64,000 nt of DNA from Pelagihabitans pacificus. Lineage in GTDB: Bacteria; Bacteroidota; Bacteroidia; Flavobacteriales; Flavobacteriaceae. Under the pieces are notes generated by a model. That model worked only from the letters and a program-made list of their open reading frames with translations. It made no database searches and had not been told where the DNA came from. Below, piece by piece: positions 45,117-53,811 of this stretch (the first letter of the stretch is position 1; every line of letters begins with the position of its first letter). The DNA is taken from NCBI RefSeq assembly GCF_009371985.2, contig NZ_VIKU02000001.1:1054001-1118000 (forward strand), given 5' to 3'. A program made the translations under genes and the position numbers.

Positions 45117-46853
45117 ATGGCCGACAAAAAAGTTAGCATTCTCAAAGCATTCAAGACTATCATCTGGCCCAGAAGAAACCTGGTATTCATAGGGCTGCTA
45201 TTGATAGTCATTAGCAAAGCGGCAAGTTTTGTGGCACCTATGTCGCTCAAATACTTGATGGACGATATCATTCCCAACAAAGATATCGACTTTCTAAAAT
45301 TACTGGTAGGTGTAGTCATCCTAGCGATTTTTGTACAGGCGGTCACCTCCTTTTTATTGACAAGAATCCTCAGCGTCCAGGCCCAGTACATGATTTCCGA
45401 ATTACGGGCGCAGGTTCAAAAAAAAGTATTGTCACTCCCCATTCGCTTTTTTGACAACACCAAATCAGGCGAATTGGTCTCCCGCATCATGACCGATGTA
45501 GAAGGGGTGCGCAACCTGATCGGTACAGGTTTGGTACAATTGGTAGGGGGTACCGTCACGGCCGTAGTTTCTTTGATCTTGTTGTTGAATATCAGCTGGA
45601 GCATGACCCTCTTTGCGTTGATTCCTCTAGCTATTTTTGCCATCATCGCCTTAAAGGCATTCAAAGTCATCCGTCCCATTTTCCGGAATAGGGGCAAAAT
45701 CAACGCCGAGGTTACTGGAAGACTCACGGAAACCTTGGGCGGTATTCGAATCATTAAAGGTTTTGGGGCGGAGGGTCAGGAACACCATGTTTTCGAAGAG
45801 GGTGTACACCGGCTCTACCAAAATGTAAAGAAGAGTTTGACCGCGACAGCGGCGATGACGAGTTCCTCTATCTTTCTTTTGGGGGTTGCCACGACAGGGA
45901 TTATGGGAATTGGTGGATACAAGATTATGATGGATGAGCTGACCGTTGGCGAATTCCTCACCTTCACCTTTTTACTGGGGCTCATGGTGGCACCCATTGT
46001 ACAGATGAGCAATATCGGAAGCCAATTGACCGAAGCACTGGCAGGACTGGACCGTACCGAGGAATTGATGAACAAGACAGCGGAAGCGGATGAATCACAG
46101 CGTACTGTTCAATTGGCGTCGGTAAAAGGCGATATGGTTTTCGACAATGTTTCGTTCGCTTACGAGGAAGACAAGGAGGTATTGCACAACATTAGTTTCG
46201 AGGTAAAATCGGGTTCCGTGGTTGCCCTGGTGGGTAGTTCCGGTTCCGGCAAGAGTACTATTGCAGGCTTGGCGGCCAGTTTTATTACGCCACAGGCAGG
46301 AACGGTGCGAATCGATGGGCATGATTTGTCGAAAGTAGACCTGGAGAGTTTTCGGAACTACTTGGGAGTGGTGCTCCAAGATGATTTTTTATTTGAAGGC
46401 ACCATCCGGGAGAACATTCTTTTTCCTCGACCGGATGCCAGCGATAGCGACTTGCAAAAGGCCGTAAAGGCAGCGTATGTCGATGAGTTTACCGATCGCT
46501 TTGAAGACGGGCTAGACACCTTGATCGGGGAGCGCGGCATCAAACTTTCCGGCGGGCAGCGACAACGGATTGCCATCGCCAGGGCAGTGCTGGCCAACCC
46601 GAAAATCCTAATCTTGGATGAGGCAACCTCCAATTTGGATACTGAAAGTGAAGCTTTGATTCAAAAAAGTTTGGCTGAATTGACCAAGGGACGAACTACG
46701 TTTGTGATTGCCCATCGACTCAGTACGATCCGAAAAGCCGACCAAATTTTGGTCATCGAAGAAGGAAGAATCGCGGAACAGGGCACGCATGAGGAATTGA
46801 TAGCCAAAGAAGGGAGATATTTTAACCTCTTTACCTATCAGGCCAGGATATAA
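45117..46853 (+). CDS. ABC exporter, MsbA-like half-transporter
   Basis: 578 aa. Six membrane helices in the first ~310 residues, then a nucleotide-binding domain with Walker A 'GSSGSGKST' (~375), Q-loop 'VVLQDDFLFEGTIRENI', signature 'LSGGQRQRIAIARA', Walker B 'ILILDEATSNLD' and H-loop 'VIAHRLSTI'. All catalytic elements are intact. Such homodimers export lipids, peptides or drugs; the annotation MsbA is only by architecture. It is monocistronic, followed by a ferredoxin gene on the other strand. Confidence 0.9.
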   Translation: MADKKVSILKAFKTIIWPRRNLVFIGLLLIVISKAASFVAPMSLKYLMDDIIPNKDIDFLKLLVGVVILAIFVQAVTSFLLTRILSVQAQYMISELRAQVQKKVLSLPIRFFDNTKSGELVSRIMTDVEGVRNLIGTGLVQLVGGTVTAVVSLILLLNISWSMTLFALIPLAIFAIIALKAFKVIRPIFRNRGKINAEVTGRLTETLGGIRIIKGFGAEGQEHHVFEEGVHRLYQNVKKSLTATAAMTSSSIFLLGVATTGIMGIGGYKIMMDELTVGEFLTFTFLLGLMVAPIVQMSNIGSQLTEALAGLDRTEELMNKTAEADESQRTVQLASVKGDMVFDNVSFAYEEDKEVLHNISFEVKSGSVVALVGSSGSGKSTIAGLAASFITPQAGTVRIDGHDLSKVDLESFRNYLGVVLQDDFLFEGTIRENILFPRPDASDSDLQKAVKAAYVDEFTDRFEDGLDTLIGERGIKLSGGQRQRIAIARAVLANPKILILDEATSNLDTESEALIQKSLAELTKGRTTFVIAHRLSTIRKADQILVIEEGRIAEQGTHEELIAKEGRYFNLFTYQARI

Positions 46854-46930
46854 AACTCACACCTCAAGCTCAAATGCAATAGTTTCAATCTTGTATTTGA
46901 CCATAGAATTTGTGTTGTATTTAAAACAAC

Positions 46931-47260
46931 TTAACTCTCCGGCGCCAGCACCACCTCGAGTCCCTCCAAGTTTTCGGTAATACGTATTTGACAGCCTAAC
47001 CGGCTATTATCCTCCACGTAGAAAGCTTCGGATAGCATGGCATCCTCCTCGTCGGTTTTTTCGGGAAGTTCATGATCCGATTTGACATAGCACTGACAAG
47101 AGGCGCACATGACCATGCCGCCACAGACCCCTATGGTACCTTCCGGGGCGAGCTCATAGGTGCGCACCAATTCCATCAGGTTCATGTTCATGTCGGTCGG
47201 GGCATGTACTTCATGGGGAACGCCCTCCCTATCCGTAATCTTAATTTTTATGTCTGACAT
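46931..47260 (-). CDS. [2Fe-2S] ferredoxin, adrenodoxin type
   Basis: 109 aa; the ATG at 47260 ('MSDIKIKITDREG') is chosen over an 18-codon extension that is Cys/Trp-rich and not ferredoxin-like. The cluster motif 'CGGMVMCASCQCYV' (C-x5-C-x2-C) plus a distant Cys ('RLGCQIRIT') defines an adrenodoxin/ISC-type ferredoxin. It lies 92 bp downstream of the ferredoxin:NADP reductase gene on the same strand, suggesting a reductase-ferredoxin pair. Confidence 0.88.
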   Translation of the reverse strand: MSDIKIKITDREGVPHEVHAPTDMNMNLMELVRTYELAPEGTIGVCGGMVMCASCQCYVKSDHELPEKTDEEDAMLSEAFYVEDNSRLGCQIRITENLEGLEVVLAPES

Positions 47261-47352
47261 AGATATATTTCTGCTCTTACAAACATCGATTCTGTTCCAA
47301 CAACATGGAAACAAGCGGCAAAATTACAATTTTATTGGATAGTTGGTCGAAA

Positions 47353-48414
47353 TTAGTCGATCGTCTTTACAACGGCTTTGGGTGCTTCCTTTTTAGAGCC
47401 ATCAAAACCTTGAACGCCTCCTACGGTCGTATATTTCATGACATACTTTTTATCCGGAAAAATACGTTGGTAGGCACTCTGGCACATGAGCGTAGCTTCG
47501 TGGAAGCCACAAAGAATGAGCTTTAACTTTCCCGGATAGGTGTTGACATCACCGATAGCATAAATTCCCGGTATATTGGTTTGATAATCCAATGTATTAT
47601 CTACTTTGATGGCATTCTTTTCGATTTCAAGTCCCCAATCTGCGATAGGGCCCAGTTTCGGGGAAAGTCCGAATAGCGGAATAAAATAGTCGACCGCTAA
47701 TCGAATGTCGTCATCACCATTGGTAGTCTTTCGGATCAAGACAGCTTCCAGTAGGTCCCTTCCCTGTAATTCTACGATTTCGGCAGGGGTAATCAGGTTG
47801 ATTTTTCCTTGATTTTTCAATTGCTGTAACTTTTCGACGGAATCCAAGGCCCCTCGAAATTCATTGCGACGATGCACCAAGGTAACCTCCGATGCCACAT
47901 CGGTCAAAAAAATGCTCCAATCCAAGGCCGAATCGCCTCCTCCGGCAATCACGACCTTTTTATCACGATATATTTCTGGGTCCTTGATGAAATACGCGAT
48001 ACCCTTCTCCTCATAATCATTGATGTTCTGCAATAAGGGCTTTCGCGGTTCGAAACTACCTAATCCGCCGGCAATGGCGACAATAGGGGCATGATGCCGG
48101 GTACCCTTATTCGTAGTGACCACAAAGGAACCGTCCTCCATTTTTTCAATGGTCTCCGCACGTTCCCCCAAGGTGAATCCTGGCTGAAAGGGTTTGATCT
48201 GTTCCATGAGGTTGTCCACCAATTCACCGGCCAATACCTCTGGGAATCCGGGAATATCGTAAATGGGTTTTTTGGGATAGATCTCGGTACACTGACCCCC
48301 TGGCTGTGGCAAGGCATCAATTAAATGACATTTGAGCTGCAATAAACCTGCCTCAAATACGGCAAAAAGACCCGTAGGTCCCGCGCCAATTATCAATATA
48401 TCTGTTTCAATCAT
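47353..48414 (-). CDS. Ferredoxin:NADP+ reductase, thioredoxin-reductase-like type
   Basis: 353 aa, two Rossmann domains: FAD site 'DILIIGAGPTGLFAVFEAG' at the N-terminus with 'QPGGQCTEIYP', and NADP site 'KKVVIAGGGDSALDWSIFL' (~160) followed by 'VTLVHRRNEFR' (NADP phosphate-binding Arg residues). The C-terminal FAD motif is 'GIYAIGDVNTYPGKLKLILCGFHEA'. There is no CxxC redox pair, which separates it from true thioredoxin reductases and matches the TrxR-type FNR of Bacillus/Chlorobaculum. It probably balances reduced ferredoxin with NADPH. Confidence 0.88.
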   Translation of the reverse strand: MIETDILIIGAGPTGLFAVFEAGLLQLKCHLIDALPQPGGQCTEIYPKKPIYDIPGFPEVLAGELVDNLMEQIKPFQPGFTLGERAETIEKMEDGSFVVTTNKGTRHHAPIVAIAGGLGSFEPRKPLLQNINDYEEKGIAYFIKDPEIYRDKKVVIAGGGDSALDWSIFLTDVASEVTLVHRRNEFRGALDSVEKLQQLKNQGKINLITPAEIVELQGRDLLEAVLIRKTTNGDDDIRLAVDYFIPLFGLSPKLGPIADWGLEIEKNAIKVDNTLDYQTNIPGIYAIGDVNTYPGKLKLILCGFHEATLMCQSAYQRIFPDKKYVMKYTTVGGVQGFDGSKKEAPKAVVKTID

Positions 48415-48492
48415 TAACTACGTCCGTTTAGAATAATGGCAAAATATTGATAGGTTGTCGTGATATGATAACAGCCATCAACGTTTAAGGTG

Positions 48493-48732
48493 TTAGGAAA
48501 TGTTGATGACCTCCTCGATTTGAGGGGCGTATTTTTTTATAGTCATTTCAACTCCGCTCTTCAAGGTCATTTGGTTGACAGTGCAACCGACGCAGGCACC
48601 TTCCAGACGTACCTTTACAGAGCTGTCGTTGTCGATGGAAACCAAGGAAATATTCCCTCCATCGCTCTGCAAAAAGGGTCGGATTTCGTCCAAGGCTTTT
48701 TCTACATTTATTTTAAGTTCTTCCGATGTCAT
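48493..48732 (-). CDS. NifU C-terminal domain-like Fe-S scaffold protein
   Basis: 79 aa consisting of only the NifU C-terminal (Nfu) domain: 'VEKALDEIRPFLQSDGGNISLVSID' and 'LEGACVGCTVNQMTLKSGVEMTIKKYAP' with the cluster-binding C-x2-C. It acts as a [4Fe-4S] carrier. It starts 1 bp after the mrp stop on the minus strand, so the two Fe-S assembly genes are coupled and sit beside Fe-S electron-carrier genes. Confidence 0.92.
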   Translation of the reverse strand: MTSEELKINVEKALDEIRPFLQSDGGNISLVSIDNDSSVKVRLEGACVGCTVNQMTLKSGVEMTIKKYAPQIEEVINIS

Positions 48733-48733
48733 G

Positions 48734-49876
48734 TCACTTTTTTTTCACTGCGGAACATCCCGCCATTGTTGTTATCTTGATTGCCTCGGTCGGAGGAAGA
48801 CTTTTGTTTCGCTTCACCAGCTCCTGGACCACATTCTTTGTCAACTGCTCAAAAGCCATTTCGACCGGAGTCGCCGTCTGCAACGCAGCCGGCCTTCCTA
48901 CATCACCTGCCTCACGGATACTTTGCACCAACGGAATCTCTCCCAGGAAAGGTACGTTCAAGTCCTCGGACAGATGTTTGGCCCCTTCCTTCCCAAAAAT
49001 ATAGTACTTGTTGTTCGGTAGTTCCTCCGGCGTAAAATACGCCATGTTCTCCACAATCCCCAGGACAGGCACGTTGATGGAGTCTTGTTGAAACATCGCC
49101 ACTCCTTTTCGGGCATCGGCCAGTGCCACCTCCTGTGGTGTACTAACGACCACGGCTCCGGTTACAGGCATGGCCTGCATGATACTCAAATGAATGTCCC
49201 CGGTTCCGGGAGGTAGATCCAAAAGCATAAAATCGAGTTCGCCCCAGTGTGCATCAAAAATCATCTGATTCAAGGCCTTGGCCGCCATAGGGCCACGCCA
49301 GATTACGGCTTGGTTGGGTTGGGTAAAGAACCCAATGGATAACAATTGCACCCCGTAACTTTCAATCGGCCTCATTTTCGATTTACCTTCGACAGTTACA
49401 GCCAGCGGTTTTTCATGCGCCACATCGAACATAATAGGCATCGACGGACCATAAATATCGGCATCCAATAAACCTACCTTGAAGCCCATTTTGGCCAACG
49501 TAACCGCTAAATTAGCGGTTACCGTAGACTTCCCGACCCCTCCTTTACCGGAAGCCACGGCAATGATGTTCTGGATGCCTGGAATCGGTTTCCCCTTGAT
49601 TTCATTCACCTTGGGTTTGCCGGCAGGAGCATCGACCTTTATATTCACCTTGATCTTTGCCTTCGCATAGACCTCCTGATGAACAATTTTTAAAATCTCC
49701 ACTTCGGTCTTTTTACGCGCCTGAAGGCTCGGGTTTCCGATAGTGACATCGATTTCGACCTCATCCCCAAAAACCTGCACATTCTTTACCGACCCGCTTT
49801 CCACCATATTTTGGCCTTCCCCGGGTACGGTAATCTTTTCGAGTGCTCGAAGAATTTCTTTCTTTTCTATTTTCAT
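48734..49876 (-). CDS. mrp: Mrp/NBP35-family Fe-S cluster carrier ATPase
   Basis: 380 aa. N-terminal MIP18/DUF59 domain (residues 1-85), linker, then the P-loop ATPase with the deviant Walker A 'GKGGVGKSTV' (110-119), 'GLLDADIYGPSMPIMF' and 'LDLPPGTGDIHLSIMQ'. The usual C-terminal CxxC of Mrp/ApbC is not seen in its normal place, where 'EELPNNKYYIFGKEGAKHL' is found; a lone Cys occurs near the very end ('TMAGCSAVKKK'). It inserts Fe-S clusters in apoproteins. It is the first gene of the mrp-nifU unit. Confidence 0.92.
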   Translation of the reverse strand: MKIEKKEILRALEKITVPGEGQNMVESGSVKNVQVFGDEVEIDVTIGNPSLQARKKTEVEILKIVHQEVYAKAKIKVNIKVDAPAGKPKVNEIKGKPIPGIQNIIAVASGKGGVGKSTVTANLAVTLAKMGFKVGLLDADIYGPSMPIMFDVAHEKPLAVTVEGKSKMRPIESYGVQLLSIGFFTQPNQAVIWRGPMAAKALNQMIFDAHWGELDFMLLDLPPGTGDIHLSIMQAMPVTGAVVVSTPQEVALADARKGVAMFQQDSINVPVLGIVENMAYFTPEELPNNKYYIFGKEGAKHLSEDLNVPFLGEIPLVQSIREAGDVGRPAALQTATPVEMAFEQLTKNVVQELVKRNKSLPPTEAIKITTMAGCSAVKKK

Positions 49877-50066
49877 ATCCGCAACTGCCTGTTATTCAAA
49901 CTGATTCTAAATTACAAAGATACAGTATCGGCGCGAGAAGCTAAAGGGTTGCGATTGAAAAGTAATATGGTACGATAGGGCGGGCTGATGTGATGCTTTC
50001 TATTGAACTTGTGACGATTCCAGGATATATTTTGCGGAGCCTGAGAATTAAACTATTTAAGGGGGT

Positions 50067-50414
50067 TTAGAAATCGGTTCCCAATTCCTTGAAGGGGTCC
50101 CAAAAGTGTTTGTCGAAATCCTGTATCTGATTGTCCACGACCTTAATGCCTTCGTTCTCCAATAATTGTTGCATCAAATTGGTGCCTCCGAAGTGGTGCT
50201 TTCCGGTCAACAAACCAATTTTATTAACCACTCGATGCGCCGGTACCTCGGGCATGTTGCCCGCCCCGTTCATCGCCCACCCAACCATTCTGGCACTCCT
50301 CGCGGCACCGAGGTACTTGGCGATCGCCCCATAGGAAGTAACCCGGCCATACGGAATCTGTTTGGCCACTTTGTAAACTTTTTGGAAAAAATTTTGATTG
50401 TCGGGATTTGTCAT
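50067..50414 (-). CDS. Alkyltransferase-like protein (MGMT fold without the acceptor Cys)
   Basis: 115 aa, only the DNA-binding/C-terminal domain of O6-alkylguanine-DNA alkyltransferase: 'VYKVAKQIPYGRVTSYGAIAKYLG', recognition helix 'SARMVGWAMNG' and active-site region 'VPAHRVVN'. The acceptor Cys of 'PCHRV' is replaced by Ala59, so it cannot be a suicide alkyltransferase. Such ATL proteins bind O6-alkylguanine and hand it to nucleotide excision repair. It overlaps the upstream LysE-type gene by 4 nt. Confidence 0.88.
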   Translation of the reverse strand: MTNPDNQNFFQKVYKVAKQIPYGRVTSYGAIAKYLGAARSARMVGWAMNGAGNMPEVPAHRVVNKIGLLTGKHHFGGTNLMQQLLENEGIKVVDNQIQDFDKHFWDPFKELGTDF

Positions 50415-51046
50415 CGATAAAATATTCTAAAAATAGTGATGACCAATAACATCAGCATCAAGACACTTAGGATGTAGTTGCTGTTACGTGAGAAGCCATC
50501 GGTCTTTCGTTCCAATTTGTTAAAATAAAACACATACAGGTACAAAACGGAAAACGTACCCAGGCCAGCGGCCAAAATAAAGGTAAGGATATCGGCAAAC
50601 TCGAATTTGATCCAACCGGAGGCATTCCACATCGCATTGAGCCCACTGTAATAGGGAATTGTCAATAGGTTGACCGCAGCTAATAAAAAGCCCCTGAAAT
50701 AACTGTTCTTTTTACTGACTACTACTTCTTTTGGCTTCTGTTCATGGTTTCGTCTGGCCGCGACAAAAAAGTATACCGCGAAAAAGGCAAATACACCCAA
50801 GGCTATCTTTAACAGCCAATCGATGACCTCTGGATTTCGGTATAGGAACTTGGAGATCATTACGGCCACATAGGCCTGAATCAATATCATGCTCGATACA
50901 CCCAAGCTAAAAATGATCCCGTTCAGCTTCCCTTTTTCGACACTTACCTTGGCGGCATTCATGTTGAGCAATCCCGGAGGTACGGTCGCCATGGCAGCAG
51001 CGGAGAATGTAGCAAAAAACAAGATCAATAGGTGTTGCATGGTCAA
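50411..51046 (-). CDS. LysE-family exporter-like membrane protein
   Basis: 211 aa with six hydrophobic segments and the LysE-like start 'ATFSAAAMATVPPGLLNMNAAKVSVEKGK' (P-G-x-x-x-x-x-A pattern). It is coupled to trmB upstream and the alkyltransferase-like gene downstream by 4-nt overlaps on both sides. It may export amino acids or other small molecules. The family is likely, the substrate unknown. Confidence 0.75.
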   Translation of the reverse strand: MTMQHLLILFFATFSAAAMATVPPGLLNMNAAKVSVEKGKLNGIIFSLGVSSMILIQAYVAVMISKFLYRNPEVIDWLLKIALGVFAFFAVYFFVAARRNHEQKPKEVVVSKKNSYFRGFLLAAVNLLTIPYYSGLNAMWNASGWIKFEFADILTFILAAGLGTFSVLYLYVFYFNKLERKTDGFSRNSNYILSVLMLMLLVITIFRIFYR

Positions 51047-51714
51047 TGAACCTTGAATTGTATATAGGTAATCGGTTTTCCTTGTTCCAGGTATTGCTGT
51101 TCGTAAAAGGTCTGGATGTTCAAAACCTCTCTGGGGCTACCTTCATTTTTATACACATCGTGGTTGGCATAGACGATCTCCAAATCCAATCCGTGCAGCA
51201 ATCCGAGGGTATAACCGTGCATAAACTCGCTATCGGTTTTTAAGTTGATCGGTCCACCCGGGCGAAGGATTGTTTTATACTTATCGAGAAAATGTCGATT
51301 GGTCATACGGTGTTTGGTACGCTTGTATTTTATTTGCGGATCTGGAAAGGTGATCCATAGTTCATCGACCTCCCCTTCGCCGAAGAGCGCATCGATCAAT
51401 TCGATTTGGGAGCGTAGAAAGGCTACGTTTTCGAGCCCTTTTTCCAAGGCAGTTTTCGCTCCACGCCAAAAACGGGCCCCCTTGATATCGATACCGATAT
51501 AATTTTTGGTAGGATTCAACTTTGCCAGGCCAACGGTATACTCTCCTTTACCACAACCGAGTTCCAGTACAATAGGATTTTTGTTCCCAAAATGTTCGGA
51601 CCATTGACCCTTGAGGGGAAAATGTCCGTTCAGGACTTCCTCCCTTTTGGGTTGAATCACATTTTGGAAGGTCTCGTTCTCCTTGAATCGTTTGAGCTTG
51701 TTCTTACTACCCAC
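51043..51714 (-). CDS. trmB: tRNA (guanine-N7)-methyltransferase
   Basis: 223 aa. SAM motif 'VLELGCGKGEYTVGLA', 'NYIGIDIKGARFWRGAKTA', and the TrmB signature 'ELWITFPDPQIKYKRTKHRMTNRHFLDKY' with catalytic Asp in 'FPDP'. It methylates G46 of tRNA variable loops. Normal length. It begins a three-gene chain with the LysE-type and ATL genes. Confidence 0.95.
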   Translation of the reverse strand: MGSKNKLKRFKENETFQNVIQPKREEVLNGHFPLKGQWSEHFGNKNPIVLELGCGKGEYTVGLAKLNPTKNYIGIDIKGARFWRGAKTALEKGLENVAFLRSQIELIDALFGEGEVDELWITFPDPQIKYKRTKHRMTNRHFLDKYKTILRPGGPINLKTDSEFMHGYTLGLLHGLDLEIVYANHDVYKNEGSPREVLNIQTFYEQQYLEQGKPITYIQFKVH

Positions 51715-51750
51715 CGGACACAGATTTATTGGTACAAAACTAGAAAAAAA

Positions 51751-52806
51751 CTATTCCTTGGAAGGGGTTGCTTTCTCCAGCGTAAAGGAAAACTCCGAAC
51801 CGACTTTCTCCACACTTTCAACATAGATTTTTTCACCATGGGCCTCGATAATATGTTTCACAATGGATAGTCCGAGACCCGATCCGCCTTCTTTTCGACT
51901 ACCGCTCTGGTCTACACGATAGAACCGTTCGAAGAGCCTAGGAATATATTGCTCTGGAATACCTTCCCCATTATCGGTTACCCGCACGATCACTTTGTTT
52001 CGAATGAGGTTTTCAACACTCACCTCGGTAGTACCCTGCGGTTGCCCGTATTTTATGGAATTAACCAAGAGGTTGGTCAGTACCTGTTGTATTTTTTCCC
52101 GATCCGCGTTCACATAAATGGGTTCGGGATATTCCATGTCGAAAGTCATGGTAATCTCTTTTTTGGCCGCCTTCATCTCCAACAGTTCGAAAACACTTTG
52201 AATCAGTTCGATGATATCAAAGTCGGAACGTTCCACGTTCAGCTCCCCCGCTTCCAACTTGGTAATCAGATCCAGGTCTTTGACGATGTAGATGAGACGT
52301 TCCACTGCCTTATTGGCGCGCTGTAAATATTTTTTACGTACGTTCTTATCGTTAATGGCGCCTTCCAACAGTGTTTCAAGGTACCCCTGTACGGTAAACA
52401 AAGGGGTTTTTAGCTCATGGGAAACATTGCCGAGAAAGTCTTTTCGATACTCTTCCCGGATTTTTAAGGTGTCTATTTCGATTTTTTTGTCCTTGGCAAA
52501 CTTTTCGATTTCCGCCGTCAGGGTTTTCATATCGGTCGTAATGGGATCCGATGTCAAGGAGGAGGACTCCAAAAGTGCCACATCGTCATAAATCTTTTTA
52601 ATTCTTCGATAGATGTACCGTTGTATCCGATATTGGAGTATGACAAAGGAAAGGATGAAAAATAAAATACTAAAGAGCAACAGGAAAACCCCATCGAACG
52701 ACCGCTGAACATAGAAAAACACTCCCAACAATATCGCCGAACACAAGGTCAACAGAAAAGCCGACCGTAAGGCAAACTTGTATGATTTTTTGAGTTTAAT
52801 GGCCAT
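51751..52806 (-). CDS. phoR: PhoR-like sensor histidine kinase
   Basis: 351 aa. Two membrane helices (about 12-32 and 39-58) with almost no periplasmic loop, HAMP-less linker, H-box 'NVSHELKTPLFTVQGYLETL' (His130), N-box 'NLLVNSIKYG', G1 'VTDNGEGI' and G2 'GSGLGLSIVKHI'. The absence of a periplasmic sensor domain suits PhoR, which senses through the Pst/PhoU system. It follows the response regulator by 103 bp on the same strand. Confidence 0.82.
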   Translation of the reverse strand: MAIKLKKSYKFALRSAFLLTLCSAILLGVFFYVQRSFDGVFLLLFSILFFILSFVILQYRIQRYIYRRIKKIYDDVALLESSSLTSDPITTDMKTLTAEIEKFAKDKKIEIDTLKIREEYRKDFLGNVSHELKTPLFTVQGYLETLLEGAINDKNVRKKYLQRANKAVERLIYIVKDLDLITKLEAGELNVERSDFDIIELIQSVFELLEMKAAKKEITMTFDMEYPEPIYVNADREKIQQVLTNLLVNSIKYGQPQGTTEVSVENLIRNKVIVRVTDNGEGIPEQYIPRLFERFYRVDQSGSRKEGGSGLGLSIVKHIIEAHGEKIYVESVEKVGSEFSFTLEKATPSKE

Positions 52807-52909
52807 TCAGGATTGTTTTGATGCATGGGCACCTTCTTGAAAGAACAAAGGCACTCTTATTCCTAAAGGAGGAACCCCAGGCAATAATAGGTAAATTTCG
52901 AACAATTGC

Positions 52910-53599
52910 CTATATAACGAACTTGTAGCCGACCCCTTTAACGGTCTTGAAGTGTTCGTCCCCGATTTTCTCGCGTAGTTTTCGAATATGTACATCAATG
53001 GTACGCCCGCCGACCACCACCTCATTGCCCCAGACCCGATCCAGGATGACCTCGCGTTTAAAGACCTTGTTGGGTTTTGAACTAAGTAGGGATAACAGCT
53101 CGAATTCTTTTCTGGGAAGAATAATTTCGGTTCCTTCGTTCACTATCTTGTATTCCTCCCGATTTATGACCAAGTTTCCCACCCGATAAATGTCCTCCTC
53201 CTCTTTTTTATCGTTCTCTTTCAATCTTCTAAGCAGTGCCTTTACTTTACTTACCAATACTTTGGGCTTAATGGGCTTGGTAATGTAATCGTCGGCCCCC
53301 GCATCAAAACCAGCTACTTGGGAATAGTCTTCGCCCCTAGCTGTTAAAAACGTGATGATCGTGTGTTCCAGTCCTGGAGTGCCCCGAATAATCTCGCAGG
53401 CCTCGATACCATCCATTTCCGGCATCATCACATCAAGAATAATCAAGTGCGGCTGCTTCTTTTTGGCCTTTTCAACTCCTTCGGCCCCATTTTTGGCCGT
53501 AAACACCTGATAGCCCTCTGCAGAGAGATTATACCCAACAATCTCCAAAATGTCGGGTTCGTCGTCTATTAACAGGATTTTTGTTTCACTTTTTTTCAT
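52910..53599 (-). CDS. phoB: PhoB-like response regulator, OmpR family
   Basis: 229 aa; the start at 53599 ('MKKSETKILLIDDEPDILEI') is preferred over a nine-residue extension. The receiver domain has phospho-acceptor Asp56 in 'LIILDVMMPEMDG', switch Thr in 'FLTAR' and Lys in 'ITKPIKP'. The C-terminal winged-helix domain has 'LPRKEFELLSLLSSKPNKVFKREVILDRVWG' and 'RTIDVHIRKLREKIG'. It pairs with the downstream histidine kinase. The Pho identity is inferred from sequence style, the HAMP-less kinase and the Pho-box-like repeats upstream. Confidence 0.85.
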   Translation of the reverse strand: MKKSETKILLIDDEPDILEIVGYNLSAEGYQVFTAKNGAEGVEKAKKKQPHLIILDVMMPEMDGIEACEIIRGTPGLEHTIITFLTARGEDYSQVAGFDAGADDYITKPIKPKVLVSKVKALLRRLKENDKKEEEDIYRVGNLVINREEYKIVNEGTEIILPRKEFELLSLLSSKPNKVFKREVILDRVWGNEVVVGGRTIDVHIRKLREKIGDEHFKTVKGVGYKFVI

Positions 53600-53623
53600 C
53601 TGTTCGCGGATTGCATACTCCGT

Positions 53624-53637
53624 CAAATGTAAAGATA
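53624..53637 (-). promoter_or_regulatory. Overlapping candidate -7 boxes of phoB
   Basis: Read on the minus strand, TACATTTG (53631-53624) is an exact TAnnTTTG box and TATCTTTA (53637-53630) a near one, 24-30 bp before the phoB ATG. Confidence 0.5.
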
Positions 53638-53677
53638 ATACGCTAAGGGCAAAACCGCTTAACTTTCATTTAATATC

Positions 53678-53728
53678 GTAACATTTAATTAACCAATAGA
53701 AAATAAAGGTTTAACAAAGGGGTAACAC
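53678..53728. promoter_or_regulatory. Two Pho-box-like tandem direct repeats
   Basis: Four heptamers of form (G/T)TAAC(A/C)(A/C/T): GTAACAT 53678-53684, TTAACCA 53689-53695, TTAACAA 53711-53717 and GTAACAC 53722-53728. They fall in two pairs with 4-bp spacers, giving an 11-bp period within pairs and 22 bp between neighbouring halves of the two pairs. PhoB of E. coli binds the same 7+4+7 geometry. The region lies between divergent phoB and the lipoprotein gene, and the second pair ends about 20 bp before a TTTATTTG (53748-53755) that could be the activated -7 box. Confidence 0.6.
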
Positions 53729-53811
53729 GGCTTTTACAGCAGCCCCGTTTATTTGCAGTGGTTCAAAAAGAGTGAATTCAAACATTAATTATGAAATTTA
53801 AATCTAAAAAA

